A stretch of 64,000 nt of DNA from Leptodontidium sp. MPI-SDFR-AT-0119 (taxonomy: Eukaryota; Ascomycota; Leotiomycetes; Helotiales; Leptodontidiaceae): contig JAHLEZ010000004.1 in the NCBI GenBank assembly GCA_020726505.1, positions 1,984,001 through 2,048,000 on the forward strand, given 5' to 3'. The translations under genes were made by a program, and so were the position numbers. Within the stretch, counting starts at the first letter, position 1. The number at the start of each line of letters is the position of its first letter. Under the pieces are notes generated by a model. The model worked only from the letters and a program-made list of their open reading frames with translations. It was not told the DNA's origin and ran no database searches. This document shows, piece by piece, positions 48,999 through 62,300 of this stretch.

Positions 48999-50871
48999 CT
49001 ATGCACCGCCCTCTTTCCAATGCTCCGACTTCCAATCTATAAAGTGCTCCGCAGTCCAATTAGAGGCCCGATCATTAGCCTCCATAATAGCAGCCCTCGC
49101 CCCAGGCCAAGCCTTCCTCCTCCCCTTACTATCAAACAGCCTCAACATATGCGTCGAGACAATACCGCCCGTAAGCTTATTATACAGCTTCCGATCATTC
49201 CACCACAACTTCCAGCAATCCGAACTGAACCAGTTGCCGAGATGAGCATACAACCGCGTCCCAGCGACCTCGTTGAGCCACTGATCGTACTCAATCTGGC
49301 CCATGATACCAGTCAATTTGACGTCGCCGTGCTTGACTAAGTTAGCGAGCTCTTTCATGCTTGCGTCGGCGTTGCGCTCTATCTCGACTTGTGATGGCAA
49401 TGGGTGGTTGCCTGTCCAGATCTGGGCGAGGGCCATGGATATCAAGTCGTAGAGTTGGAAGTTAGGTCGTTTGGCAATACAAGCTCCAAGGAACGCGAGT
49501 TGGTGTGGAGCCTCCACTGAGATGAAGCCTTGGTACAGACGAGCAACTCGTCTGTGGTCTGTGTAACGTGCTGGTAGCACGCCGAATCCCTTTGGTGCAA
49601 GATTGATGTTGTAGGGGTCGAATTCAGCGGGGATCATGGAACCTAAGTCGGGTTGTAGGCCAGTACATAACAAGATTACATCGATGTCCTTTGCTTCCGT
49701 GCCGTCGGTGAATCTGATGGATTTGGGGCCGGTGATGGCTTTGATACCTGGTACACTCTCCAGCCTATTTTGGGTCAGCAAAAGTCTCAAGCTGGTAGCT
49801 GCACTTAAACAGATGAAGCCATACTGACCTTCCTTCGATGAAGTGGCTTGCTAGATCGTCACTGACGACCGGCATGACATTGTGCGCAGCTGGTAACTTT
49901 CTATCATTTGCGCAAGCTCGGTGTTTTCTCAATTCCGGATAATTCGCATCCTGGAGCTTCGTAAACTCGCGCGCGATGATTGTCGCAGCTAGAACCTTGC
50001 TGACCCCTTGGAGCCAGTAGATGAGCATGAGGAGTTTGAAAGTGAGCGTGAATTCGAGGATCTTCCCCTCCTTGTTAACACGTGGTATCACAACGAATTT
50101 GTGGCGATGGGAGACAATCAGTCTCTTAGCACCAACACCAACGAGGGCTGAGATGGAGTCCGCGGAAGTGTTGCCCAGTCCGACGATCAGGACGCTCTTG
50201 CTCTTGTACTTGGTGGGATCTTTGAAAGCTTGTGAGTGCATGACCTCACCCTCAAACTTCTCCACACCTTCGATGTCCGGAATGAGAGCTTTCTTGAACG
50301 AGCCTGTGGCAATCACCAGACGATCGAAGATCAATGTCTCGTCTTGCTCATCTGGAGTATCCGTTGAGCGGACAGTCAGACGCCATGTCTTTGTGGCTTT
50401 ATCGAAATTGATCGCAACAACCTCAGTCGAAAGCCTGACATGCTTTCTGACATTAAATGCGTCGGCGTAGCTTTCGAAGTATGCTTGTATCTGATCTGCG
50501 GTTGGATGCACCGGATATGCTTCTCAGCTTTAGCATAGTCTCATGAATACAGTGAAGTTAGTTATCATACAAGCTGGCATTGGGTAGTCCGTCATGGCTC
50601 CCTACGCATCGTCAGTTGTGATCCCAAGCCATCAACAACGCCCTAGTGAGCATACCGTATATTTTGAAGTATTTGTGAAAGTGTTTGGCAGCACGCTCGT
50701 ATGTTGCGTATTCGACGTTTGTCTCCATAGACCTCCGAGAGAGCCTGCACGCTCGAAGGCAGTCACCTCAAAGCCTTCCTCTGTAAGGTTCTTAGTAGCC
50801 ACCAGGCCTAGAGGCCCCGCTCCAACAACAGCGACCCTCTTCCCCAAACCCCCTGAACCGTGAGAAGTCAT
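48999..50871 (-). CDS. FAD/NADPH flavin-containing monooxygenase
   Basis: Class B flavin monooxygenase (FMO-like). It uses FAD and NADPH to insert one oxygen atom into a soft nucleophile or ketone; substrate unknown. Four exons: 50871-50656, 50601-50571 (31 nt), 50519-49829 and 49764-48999, giving 567 residues. FAD Rossmann motif GAGPLG at 17-22. FMO fingerprint FEGEVMHSQAF at 171-181. NADPH motif GLGNTSAD from 196, with Ser replacing the last Gly, which this family tolerates. An ILLCTGLQPD motif equivalent to the LATGY-type segment lies further on. The first ATG is three codons into the open frame. The tiny exon 2 restores GAMTDYPMPAS before YPVHPTADQIQAYFESYAD. It lies upstream of the FAS beta gene in the same orientation, suggesting a tailoring role, though this is inference. 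Confidence 0.9.
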
Positions 50872-52091
50872 CGTCAATTTGGCTTGCTCGAAGCATGTAA
50901 ATCAAAGACAGTCAGTGAATATCTGGTCAGCGCGTCGCGGGAAGCAGGAGATGGTTCGAGATCCGTGCCGATGTCGCAGAGGAATCGATTGTAGACGTAG
51001 AACTTGGTGGGCGAATCGCGCAGTACGCTGTTGCAAGAGAGGCTCAATCAATTTTAAGGGCAGTTGCATGATACAACCCACCTTGAACAGGCAGAATCCG
51101 AGTAGGTTCCTTTCCAAAATTTGGCGAGGTGATCCTGCAATCCTTCAATTCGGGCGGTTGCAACCGAAAGCAGGATTCTGCCAACATTTCGGAGGGGGGA
51201 GATATTCCACCCGGTCAGCAGGGCGTCGTAAATCCGGATCAGACTGGAAGAGGCATGTATTTTACCGTTTCGGAAACCGTGGGGGTTGCAGAATGGAGGG
51301 AGGGGAAAAGTGGCTCCAGGCGGGCAAGCCGAATCGTTCCTGCATAGGCACAATCCTGCATTCCCGCTACCGTAGCTAAATACTCTACATATCGATCGTA
51401 AGGGTCTACAATCCTCTACTTCTATATCCCGATACCCCTCATCCTAGAGTCCTGCATCCTGTAAGGAATAATCCTGGGAGGACGGGCATACCGAACAATG
51501 GAGCTATGTTTGCATGGGTTTCATGTTGTCCTCAAGCGAATCACCAGCCTCGAGTGAATGCTACCGTGTTATTCCTTGTAGATTGGAAACTTCGAAGTTT
51601 CATTATATTCTCTTTCGAAGACTCAGAGACTTGTATTTGGCGAGATATAACTTACCTTCCAGATTAAGCACGGCTAACAAGAATGAACCTCGGCGAAGGA
51701 TATTCCAATGAAACAACACTTTCCAGTCGTTTTCCCTTCTAGCTTGATGCCATAGTCTGTGATGATCCACAGTCCTTCCAATTTCATGTGCTTTATATCT
51801 TGCCAAGTATACTTGCAATTGTTCGGCACGCTCGTTCTGCAAAGTTCTTAACTCAGAATTGTAAAATTGCAGACTTTGCTCATACCCTACTTTAATCTCT
51901 AGCTGAAATCTCCAATGGACTCATGGAGTACTTCCTATAATAATCTTCCTATGCTAAAATAAAACCCCGCTTGGATTGTGCCCAAGTATGCGTGACAGCT
52001 TCAATAAGCGAGAAACTAGAAACGAGAACGCCATGTCAACAATCAAAATGTAATCTAGATCAAATTTCCTCTCCCAAGCCAACTCTCCTTT
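50872..52091. promoter_or_regulatory. Intergenic FAS beta / monooxygenase, rich in TCCTGC
   Basis: 1.22 kb holding the monooxygenase promoter and the FAS beta 3' end. The hexamer TCCTGC occurs six times within 50944-51455, counting both strands: plus at 51133, 51338, 51354 and 51450; minus at 50944-50949 and 51171-51176. A random 0.5 kb would hold about 0.25. No ORF with family resemblance. Confidence 0.45.
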
Positions 52092-55000
52092 CTAAACTGC
52101 TTGGAGCCTCCCAGTAAAATCCATAGTATCCAGCAAATCTTCAAGCACTCTACTCTGTGTCTTCTCGTAAACATCCTGTACTGCCTCTCTCGATATATCG
52201 AACGGTTTGCCTGTAACATTCGTCACCCACTTGCCCACCAAACGACCAGCGTCCACATGTGGAATGTATGTTTTTAGCACATGGCGGAATGCGGGCATTC
52301 TGGGAAGCAGAAAGGTGCTGTGGAAAGGTACATCGACTCCTTCCAACGGGACCGTAGCTACGCCGCGTTTGAGCTTAATCGACGACGATTCTGTCGCAAC
52401 AGAAGCTGCTGCGTCGGCTACCATAGCATCAAGACTGGCATCCAGAATATTGATATCCTGGATGAGAATATAGGCCGTCTTGGCGAGGTGATCGGTGACA
52501 GTGGATAGACACGCCAGCGCTCTCAGTGATCCCGTTGCAACGTACTGCTGTGTCTCAATGTTGTAGTTGACGACTTCCAACAATTCGCCAGTTGAAACAG
52601 CGACTTTGTTCGTAATGCACTGCATGATCGAAGTATCGAAGTGTTTGCTAATTCGTGAGGGATTGATAGCCATCATACCGAACTCTGAGCGCCCTTGGGC
52701 ATTGCGAGTAACGGCCGAGTTCATCAGCAGGGCTCGAAAAAAGGTGACAGTCAGAAGCTTCTCAAATGGCATAACATCGCCAATGGTGCTAACCGCGGTA
52801 TACTCTCCCAGGGAGTGTCCAGCAAATAAGGCATTTTCAGCGATCAGTCCCTTGCTCCGGAGATGTTGGTACTGAGCATGCCCTGTGACTGTCAACGCCG
52901 GTTGTGCAAAGACGGTGCTGAACAGCAATCCGTCGCTGTGCCGGAAGACGTATTTGTTGCTATACTCGTCCAAGGGGCCTAGGACCTGCTGTGTATGGCC
53001 GTTGTTCTCCATCGTGATGTCCATGTAGTTCCTTCTGATAGTTTGACCGCGGTGTCCTCCAAAGTGGACGGTGAGCTGTTTGGGGTTGTGTCGGACGATA
53101 TCGCTGATGCGGAAACCTGAACACGTGTTAGTATTAAGAAACAACTCTCGAGATAATGAGTAAAGTATTACCGTAAGTCTGCAAGTAGAATCGATCTGCT
53201 CTGTCCCATACACCACGGGCCACATCACAGCTGGCGTATAGGTCCATCCCCATGCCTACTTTTTGGCTACCCTGGCCCGTGAATAAGTATGCTGTCTTTG
53301 GTTGATCAACAACAGCTTCACCGCCGACAATCTTCTCGTCAGTGGCAATGTTCCACGCTTCAAACGATAGCAGTCGAAGTCCTCGCTTCATCGCCACATG
53401 ATTGACCTTGACTCTGACTGTCGCTCTGGGGAGTGACATGCTCAAAAACTTGATCATGTACGACCTCATGCGGACTTGCTCATTGCACCCGGCTGCTTTC
53501 TCAACCAACTCCCGCACTGCTGCACTTGTCCACATTCCGTGAGTGATGGTACCTGGGAGGCCGGCATATCTGGCGAACGGAAGCGAGGTGTGTATTGGGT
53601 TGAAGTCACCAGACGCCCGTGAGTAAGCCGAGTTGCTGCTTGGAGTCGTGAATTCCAGCCTATCCTGTGCTCCCAGCGGCTGTGGATGCTCGAGATGATG
53701 CAAACTATCTACTGGGCGTGCGTGATGCTTTATATAGTCCAGGGGATTGTTGCTGAAGTTCTGACTTTGCTGGTGATGGATCGTGCCCACCACTCGTCTG
53801 TCATGATCGTAAACTGTTCCCCATGTCTGGGTACGACCGGACGTGGATGCAGTGTTGAAGTATTCTAAGCTTTCCGTTTCGAAAACAAGTTCTCGACCGA
53901 GCAAATCGATGTTCTGATCTTTCCAACCAATCCAGTCTTTGCTTTTTAGAACGGCCACCTTGGCATGAGTGTCCAGATGCACGAGTGATGGCGGATCTCT
54001 CTTCTTTTCAAAACAAACGCTCGAGTCTGCATAATTATGACGGAACAAGAACTCCGAAGTGATTCGCACGACCGGAATTTTGGCCTTGGAGACGATGGCT
54101 TCAACTTTCACCACTCGTCCATAAGACTCGTCCCTGATCGCTGTAACTTGGGCGCTACTGCTTACGGAATCGCCTTCAGTCAACGATACCGTGTCCTTCA
54201 ATAGGATGAGTTCATTTGAAAGATGTACTAGGTCCAAGAATCGACCATCGACGGCTGGGGCAAAAACAGACTTCATCATTGCTTCCCATCCAAGTACCAT
54301 GGCAAAATCGATGCCGGCCGTAGCACTGCGTGTTTCCGGTGAGGTGATCTGACTTGAGTGGTGAATGCTCTCTTCAAACGCCTTCATCGACCCGTTAGTG
54401 ACAACTTCATTTTTGCCTTTGACGCCAGGAATCGGAGACTGGAAGGTAGACGGAGACCAGGTCAGCGCCGACTGGCACCTGGAGCTCTCTAGATCTGTAC
54501 CAAGCCAGAGTCGAAAGTAGAAGTCCTGTAATCTTTCGTTCCGGTCGTCCATTACCTCGTGGATAGGGTGCAAGGGCATCGTGGGATGATGTGTGAATTT
54601 GAATACCATTGGCAAGGTAACGAATTCAACATTTTCACGGATGTGGAATTCCACCAGGATATCAACTTCCTTGCGAACAGTGACAGAGTACTGAGCTTCC
54701 AATGACGGTACTCTCCCTGGCTCACTCTCGTGAAGAGCTAGCTCTATGACCTCCTCATCGCTGGTCTCTGTCACTTCGACGTGCATTCCCCGAATCGGCG
54801 AGAATACCCGACGGATTGGATTGAGAACGGATCTGTTGCCATGCATGATGTCCTTGGACATGATAAAATCGAAGAGCCATGTACCAGACCGGCCTGCCAG
54901 CGACTGGAGCCACTCTTGCTCGTTGGGTAATAGATTATCTGGGAGTGATGATGAGATTTGAAAGTGTGACTTGTTACCCTCATGGTAGACAGTGCAATGA

Positions 55001-58000
55001 GGAGGTACTGGCGGTGGTTCCCACGAGTCGAAAGTCATCGGTGGTACCGTGTTTTGGTCATTGCCATAACCTTCCCTGGTAATCCTGGAGATATGGCCTT
55101 GGTAGATATCGTCGAGAATCTGCCGAACCGGCTCATCCACTATCGATGAGTACCGTGCCGCCACCGGTCCTTGTAGAATACACGTACGACCAGCATCCTC
55201 ATCGGCTACACTTGCGAGATCTTCGGATTGCCAAAGAGAGTCTTTCTTGAACCAGTGCTCAAAGTCCTCATCGATGTCCGGCACGAACGTTGGAGGCTTT
55301 CGACCAGCTCGCTTGCAAATCATCACAAAGTACCGTGCGTCCCTGTAGCTGATGACTTTGTCGGCTACCCGATGGCATTGCTTGCGAATTGTGTCGATGG
55401 ATTCCAAGGGTCTCGCCAACATGAGCTCGAGCTCTCCAATTGTAGGTTTGGACGTTGAAGTTGGCATGTGGCTATACAAGCGTTTGACAAAATCGAGAGT
55501 TAGTTGTATATATCCAGCGTCAATCCATCTCCGTTCTTTAGAAACGTAAAGCAAATGCACCAGGCGTTGTAGGACTTCCGCGTAAGTCATATCCTCAAGA
55601 TCCATTACATCACCGTAGATGTTCCGTCCAAACCACACTTTCTGATAGTCCTTGTTCAGCCGCTCCACAATGTATGGTTTCATAGCTCTGAGCTTCTCGA
55701 GCCGTTTGACCTTATCGATGATACTGAAAACAGTTTCGTCCAATTCTTTCCACAGGAGAACGCCTCTTGTGGCCACCTTGTGAATCGGTTCTCCCATTTC
55801 ACTCTTGACCGTGACGATGCCTCCGCACGGCTTGGTGTAAGATTGATCCCAGGACTTTTCGTTCTCGATTCCAGCTGCGGCAACAACGGCTTCCTTGGCT
55901 CCCCGACTTGTCTTTGCTTCTTTGGCAACCATCATACGGCTGCCGAACAAGACACCGTCAAATGGCATAGCGGGTCGGTCGAAGGCCAGAGACCAGGCTC
56001 CAGATATGTACGGGTAAGTATCCTCTGCACCACCAAAACCGCTGCCTGCCAAAAGAATAATGTTGGAGCACTGTCGGATGCGTCCGTACCACTGAAGCAT
56101 AGGGGTATGAAAATCTTCATAAGAGTGATGTCCTCCCCCACGCCCACCAGTCCACTGTACGAGAATTGGAAAGTCCTTGTTTGCTCTGGCGATATCGATA
56201 ACTTGTTGTATGGCCAGGGCCGATCCCGGTTTGAATGATAGGTAGCGGAGACCCATGTCAACATATTCCTGAGCAACATCCTGCGAAGGAACGCCTGCTC
56301 CGAAAGTAATGCCATCAATAGGTTGGCCCTCGGAGCGAAGCTTCCGTATGAGTGGTATCTGCCACTTGATCTGTTTTGGACTGGCATAGATGACGTTGAT
56401 GCAGATACCGCGACCACGGGGTATGCTCTTCGCAAGACTATGCACCGCCTGGGAGAAATCCGAGACAGAGTGTAGACCTCCAGCTGCCAACTCAGCATGA
56501 TAGCCTGCATTCATGATGGCGCTCACAAATTCTGGCCATACCGTGGTTGGTGTCCTGTAAAGATAGAGAAGTCAGTAACTACTCGCTTAGACAGACTTAG
56601 GAGTGAGATAATCCTGAGACATTTAAAATGTAGGAAGTGGCTTCAGGCTGGATAACTTACATACCGGCCACCATTAACGGAGGCAGTCCTAAGAAGCGGG
56701 TCATTTTGTTGTTGATCTGGATCGTGCCATCTCTTCGTGTACTCAAAACCGGACCAAATTCTTCCAACCAGCTCTTCTTTACCGTCGTATTTTGAAAGAG
56801 CTCTGCACGGTATCCATACTCGGGTTGGTCACCCCCAGCAAGGCTTGCCAGAATTACTCGTACACCCGTACCGTCCTTAGTTTGATGGAGGAAAGATCCA
56901 GCGCCGGAAGTGCCGCCGGGACCAAAGTCGATGATATGAGTGGCGTCCTTGAAAATGGTCGCCTTTGGCCATTCACATAGCTCGCACAAGACCATCTGTA
57001 CCAGTTTGGGGATGAGATCGGATGATGTGCTGCTCCTCAAGTCGGAGCCAGTGTGGCAATCATATGTGGGTAGTCTGATCTTGGAAGGTGGCATATGGAT
57101 ATGAGATAGCCTTCTCGTGGCCAGCGCTGCAGCATGAGCGAGATGGATCGAATGTAATGGCACAGAGGTCGGCAGGAACTGCATAGAAAACTCTGGCTTC
57201 CTCTTGGATACTGGGATTCGGGTTTGGTCTACTCCATTGGGAGATTTTATCTTGCGCAAGTTTGCCGCCAGAGCACAGAGAGAAAGTGTTGGCCCTGTGA
57301 CAACTACATCCAATGGTGCATTGACGACCCCGATCGAAATTTGGCTATTCGGCTCGAGCTGACGATTCAGCGTTGCAATGCTGCGGTCAAGCTGCCCCTG
57401 AACGCAGCCAGCAATATGTAGCATGGGGCTACATAGCCCTTCGCCCTCTGCTACTGAATCTTCTGATAAGAAAGGCAGGGTGCTGGGTTTTGGTGTGTTT
57501 TCCTGGGCTGCTGATCCCAGGTGGAACAATATTGTCGTAGCTTGAATAAATCCATTGTGGAAATCTTTCCACTCGGTAACACCTGCGAGTGTCGCCGCAA
57601 CAATGGCCCCTTGAGACTGTCCTGCCAGCCCGCTTAGAGAATCTGCGACCTGACCTGGCGACAGACTGAGCTGGTCGCAGATTACTGCATAGTTGGCAAA
57701 TTGGACGAGGCCAGTCATGGGAAAGCTGACTGCAACAGATTGAAGGTACTCCTTGCTCGGTGTCTTTTCTGGAGGAGCATTCAGCCACTGCTGAACGTCA
57801 AGACCTTGGTCATATTGTCGAAGTGTTGACGACTCGGATGTCGCCAACAACTCCTTCAACGTTCCAGTTGCTTCGTTCACAAGAGGCTCGACTGTGTGTC
57901 TGTAGTCATGTAGTAGAACACGAAGCTCTTCTAGTAGGTCGCTGGCATTGCACATTCCTCCAAAGACAGCATAGACATTTTTGCGAGGCGGGGGCGCTTG

Positions 58001-58519
58001 ATCACCACCCAACAAAGTCGAATGTCGGGATGTCGTCGAACGACCTGAAGCCGCTAGTGCTGCTACATATGCTCGTATCATCTCCTGTCGCCTTTTTTGA
58101 GAACTCGCAACTTTGACATCCTCTACGAAAACATGAATGTTGCGTCCCTGGAGAAAGTCGTGTTCAAAGGCGTCCAGAAGCTCTTGGATGCACCCGATTC
58201 GGCCGTATGGGGTTGCATCTTGAATTTGTTCCACCAAGAGGGAGAGAAAGGCGACTATGAGTTCAGGAACAGACTCTGGCTTATTTTCTTCTGTTTCATT
58301 GCTGTTGTTATTCAAGTCGTGGCGAAAAGTCTCGATGGCTCGCTGTACAAAGTGTCGGTGCGTCTCCGAACCACTCCACTGGTAGCGAAGGTCATTCAAA
58401 GCAAGCTCAATATCGACGTGCCGAGCAAAATCTCCAAGATTTGTCCCCGTTACTCTTCCCAGATCAGGTGGAGTAGGGTAGTCCACCTCTGAAAAGGAAT
58501 TCGAAGACGATGGATCCAT
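52092..58519 (-). CDS. Fatty acid synthase beta subunit, probably dedicated paralogue
   Basis: Cytosolic fungal type I FAS beta subunit: acyl loading, enoyl reduction, dehydration and malonyl/palmitoyl transfer. Three exons: 58519-56661, 56554-53172 and 53116-52092, joining in frame to 2088 residues, the full family length. Domains in order: acetyltransferase with nucleophile Ser302 in GQSQG and the VPLHSIHL histidine region; FMN enoyl reductase from LPPLMVAGMTPTT near 612 through WTGGRGGGHHSYEDFH and LLAGSGFGGAEDTYPY; hot-dog dehydratase with SRASGDFNPIH and GTITHGMWTSA; malonyl/palmitoyl transferase with FTGQGSQKVGMGMDLY and GHSLGEYTA. The N-terminal 180 residues and the AT domain look strongly diverged. 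The usual GGQGN motif reads GGMCN at 187-191. It shares a 796-bp divergent promoter with the alpha subunit. I infer a secondary-metabolism-type FAS. The alternative is an unusually divergent housekeeping copy. Confidence 0.93.
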
Positions 58520-58716
58520 TATCGTCGACAAAAAATGCTTGTCTGATCGAAGTCTTCGTCAATGACAGGTGCACGAACTGGCAGCATAATACTATGCTCT
58601 GCTACAACATCGATCGAGCCAGATGTTGAGCGATTGGGCAATATTCACGGCTGGATCTATCGCCGTGCTGAATCAATCCTCCATTCCCGGTCAAGTCGCC
58701 GGTATCATGAGCAGGA

Positions 58717-58747
58717 CCGGATCCTGATCCTGCAATTCGGGATCCGG
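58717..58747. promoter_or_regulatory. Inverted repeat CCGGATCC-N15-GGATCCGG
   Basis: Perfect 8-bp inverted repeat flanking ATCCTGCAATTCG. Each arm ends with CCG/CGG, the half-site type bound by Zn2Cys6 dimers. Its function as an operator is inference. Confidence 0.4.
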
Positions 58748-59046
58748 CCAGCAACGCCTGTAGACCAAAATCCACATTCGGAAGATACTTCTTAGTTGTT
58801 TGCTTAGTTGATCTTTCTTCCGTGAAGAAAAGGCTTTCATGATTACCGAAGCGTTGCAGTATTTGATGTGAAACATTCGTCTTCGCAACTCGCGATATCC
58901 AATTCGTTCCTAGACTTTAACCGAACCTCGAGTTCAGACGAAAGAAAATTGATATCAGGGTGAAAAACCATTACCTCTGAAAGCGGGTCTTAGATTTACA
59001 AGAATCAATCAATACCTAGAGACGGCCAAAGGTGCTTGTGGTAGAG

Positions 59047-59063
59047 CCGGATCCTGCAATTCG
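59047..59063 (+). promoter_or_regulatory. Second CCGGATCCTGCAATTCG element
   Basis: A 17-bp element whose last 13-14 bases match 58726-58739 exactly. Its first ten (CCGGATCCTG) match 58717-58726. Direct-repeat arrangement about 320 bp apart within the FAS promoter. Confidence 0.45.
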
Positions 59064-59315
59064 TCCTAGCTGCACGAGGTTGACAGGAAGTAAGCGTGGT
59101 TCAAAGGTAGGCTGGTGGATCACATACCGTAGCTGAAGCTTTATCTGATCTGCCTCTGCCAGACTTAGTACTGTATCTTGACCTGAGAGGACTCTGGTAT
59201 CGTTGCCATCACCGCCATCAAATCTAGACTCTGCATCAAATCTCTCGAGTTTCAATACGAATTTTCGTGTTCCCGATCGACTCTACAATATACTCTGCTC
59301 CGCTCGCTCGGAGCA

Positions 59316-62300
59316 ATGACTCGAATGTCTGACCGTAAGATGAGTTCAACCTCGACTTCTTCTTTGGTTCCAGCTTCCATTTCGACTTCGGAGAGCGACG
59401 ATGAAGTTGCCCGAACATTGCTCATCGAGCTACTTGCCCATCAGTTTTGCTATCCAGTTCAATGGATCGACACTCAAGACTCTATTCTGGGGCCTGGTCG
59501 CACCCAACACATGGTTGAGATGGGCCCAGCAAACACCCTCGCTAACATGGCCAAGCGAACAATTGCTCTCAAATACGCTTCCACGGATATGGCGACAGGT
59601 GTATCTCGCGAGCTACTCGCCTTCCAACAAAACCTGGATGCCATATCGTACAAACAGCATGTTGATATCGAGAACAACACCGGGTCTCTAACAGAGAATG
59701 TGGCAAAGACCGAGGAAGCAGGTTCACGCCCATCCCAAAACGACGATACTGCTGTCGAAATACCGATCAAGTCAACAGTTCCTCCGGCCGGTCCTTCTGC
59801 AGAGATTGAAGATTCGCCTCCTACGCCATCTGCAGTCGTTGCCGCCATAGTCTCTTCTGGGCTGAAGAGGCCCTGGAATAACTCCAACATGAATCAATCT
59901 ATCAAAGTCCTCTGCGCAGGTCGATCGACCTTACAGAATGAGATTCTGGGCGATCTCGACGCCGAATTCGCTTCTCTGCCGGACGGAGCCGAGGATCTGT
60001 CACTCGAGTCACTCTGTGAAGTTCTACAAACCAGATTCACTGGAAAGTTGGGCAAAAAGTCAAATTCCCTCATTGACAGGATGACTTCTCAGAAGCTACC
60101 TGCGTCTTTCCAGGCCTCGGCTGTGCGCAAGCACTTGAAGCAAACTTGGGGCCTGGGAACCGGTCGTCAGAACAGTATACTCCTTCAGGCTGTCAGCGGG
60201 CAGCTGGAAAGTCGTTTGAAAGACGATGAAGCAAAGCCACTTTTCGATGGGATTGTCAAGAAATACCTGGATCAGCACGGCCTGAAAGTTCCCGATGTGT
60301 CCGTGTCTTCTGCAAGAGGAAATGCTCCAGCAATGATCAGTGCAGAGGCCCTTGAGCATATAGAAGGAAGGCAGAGAACGACTTGGGAAGAGCAGGCTGC
60401 GCTCTACACCAATCTTCTCGGTCTCAACTTGCACGAATCGCAAGACACGATCAGCAAACTTCAGCACCGCGTACTGGAGTTGGAAGAACAACTCGATGGA
60501 TGGATGGTAGAGCACGGCGAAGTGTATGCGTCCGGATTGCGATCTATATTTACTCCGCTCAAGACGAGAGTCTTCGACTCTTGGTGGAACTGGGCGATGC
60601 AGGACCTCCTGCACTTAGTCGTTTTAGCGACCGAGGACAATGAAAACAGTGAAGATGAAAATCTGGCTCAACTCAGCGAGAGGATAGTGAATAGGAGCCA
60701 TGGAAGATTGCTCAGAGTCATGCGATACCTTATTAACACAACGAAAGATGTTCGTGTTGCCGGGGTCTTGGGTGATGTCCTCTCCCAATGCGAAGCTCGA
60801 GGCGACGCTCCTGCATCGGTACGCTGGTCTGATGCCTCATGGTCTCCCGAGACGATCGTTGAGAGCAATGGGAAGATCTCCTACCGCCAAGCTCTACGGC
60901 TTCTCGTCGACGACTCCGCCGACAAGCCTGACCTATGTCTTCAACTGGGTCGAAAACGTCCAGAGGGGTGGCAATACATGGATGGGCTTTCATCTACACT
61001 GCGACGGGTGCTTGTTAAATCAAAGAATTCGGGGCTGTCACTGTCAGAACGAAATGTTCTCGTGACAGGTGCTGGCCCAGGCTCAATAGGATGCGAGCTC
61101 GTGGCCCAATTGCTATCTGCAGGTGCCACTGTTGTCCTCACGAGCAGTTCTTACTCCCCGACCATCACACGCTACTTTCAGGATCTTTATGCCACCCGTG
61201 GAGGTAAGGGATCCAGGTTGATTCTACTTCCGTTCAACCAGGCCAGCGTCCGTGACTTGGAAGCAGTGGTGAAGTATGTTTACGCCGAGGACGGACTGAA
61301 CATGGATCTTGACTTTGTGGTCCCATTCGCCGCTATATCCGAGAATGGACGCAGCATAGCCGAAATCGACTCGAAATCAGAGCTCGCTCATCGTCTAATG
61401 CTGGTAAACACCATTCGCTTGCTAGGGCAAATCAAAAGGCAGAAGGAGGACCGGGGCATTTTCACAAGGCCCGCACAAGTAGTCGTTCCTCTCTCGCCCA
61501 ACCACGGAAACCTGGGCAATGACGGTCTCTATGTAGAGTCGAAACTCGGCCTGGAGAGTCTATTGGAAAAGTTCCACTCAGAAGACTGGTCTCAGTACCT
61601 TCTCATCTGCGGAGTCATCATCGGATGGACAAGAGGTACAAAGCTCACTTCCGACATCGATCAGGTGGCTCAAGGGATGGAGGAGCTCGGCATACGAACG
61701 TTCTCACAGAAGGAGATGGCTTTCAATATCTTGGCGCTCCTGAGTCCACCCGTCACACAACTGTGTATAGACGAGCCACTAGTTGCCGATTTCAGTGGAG
61801 GCATGGGCCGTTTCCCAGACATCAAAGGTGCAACCACTGGCATCCGTACCGCAATCCAGAAGCTTAGTGAAGAGCGGCGGGCTGTTGCCCAGGAGAATGA
61901 TGTCTTGGGCACCACGACTGACCACGCCCCAAGTGAGGAACAAATCAATCCTAAATTCAGTTTTCCTCCCCTGCCAGAGTGGGAAAGCGACATTCAACCT
62001 CTCGCTGGCCAACTAGAAGGCATGGTGGATCTAGATCGTGTCGTCGTCGTTGCCGGCTTTGCTGAAGTTGGACCCTTTGGCAGTTCTCGAGTGAGATGGG
62101 ACATGGAAGTGAACGGTCATCTCTCTCCCGAGTCCTGTATCGAGTTAGCCTGGTCAATGGGCCTCATCAAGGCCCATTCAGGTGTGATATGTGGAGAGCC
62201 CTTCTCAGGTTGGTTGGACCAGGAGACTGGAAAGCCCATTGCAGACACAGAAGTCCAAGAGAAATACGAAAGCTACATGCTGGAGCATGTCGGCATACGC

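Larger units (their letters stand above)
58520..59315. promoter_or_regulatory. Bidirectional promoter of the FAS beta/alpha pair
   Basis: 796 bp between divergent FAS start codons. It contains three TCCTGC hexamers (minus 58711-58716, plus 58728 and 59052), a repeated ATCCTGCAATTCG element and an inverted repeat, listed separately. A shared promoter fits co-expression of two subunits needed in equal amounts. Confidence 0.6.

Noticed and set aside
50953..50966. GGTTCGAGATCC resembling a tRNA B-box
   Set aside because: Spacing is one base off consensus and no cloverleaf or A-box is visible around it.
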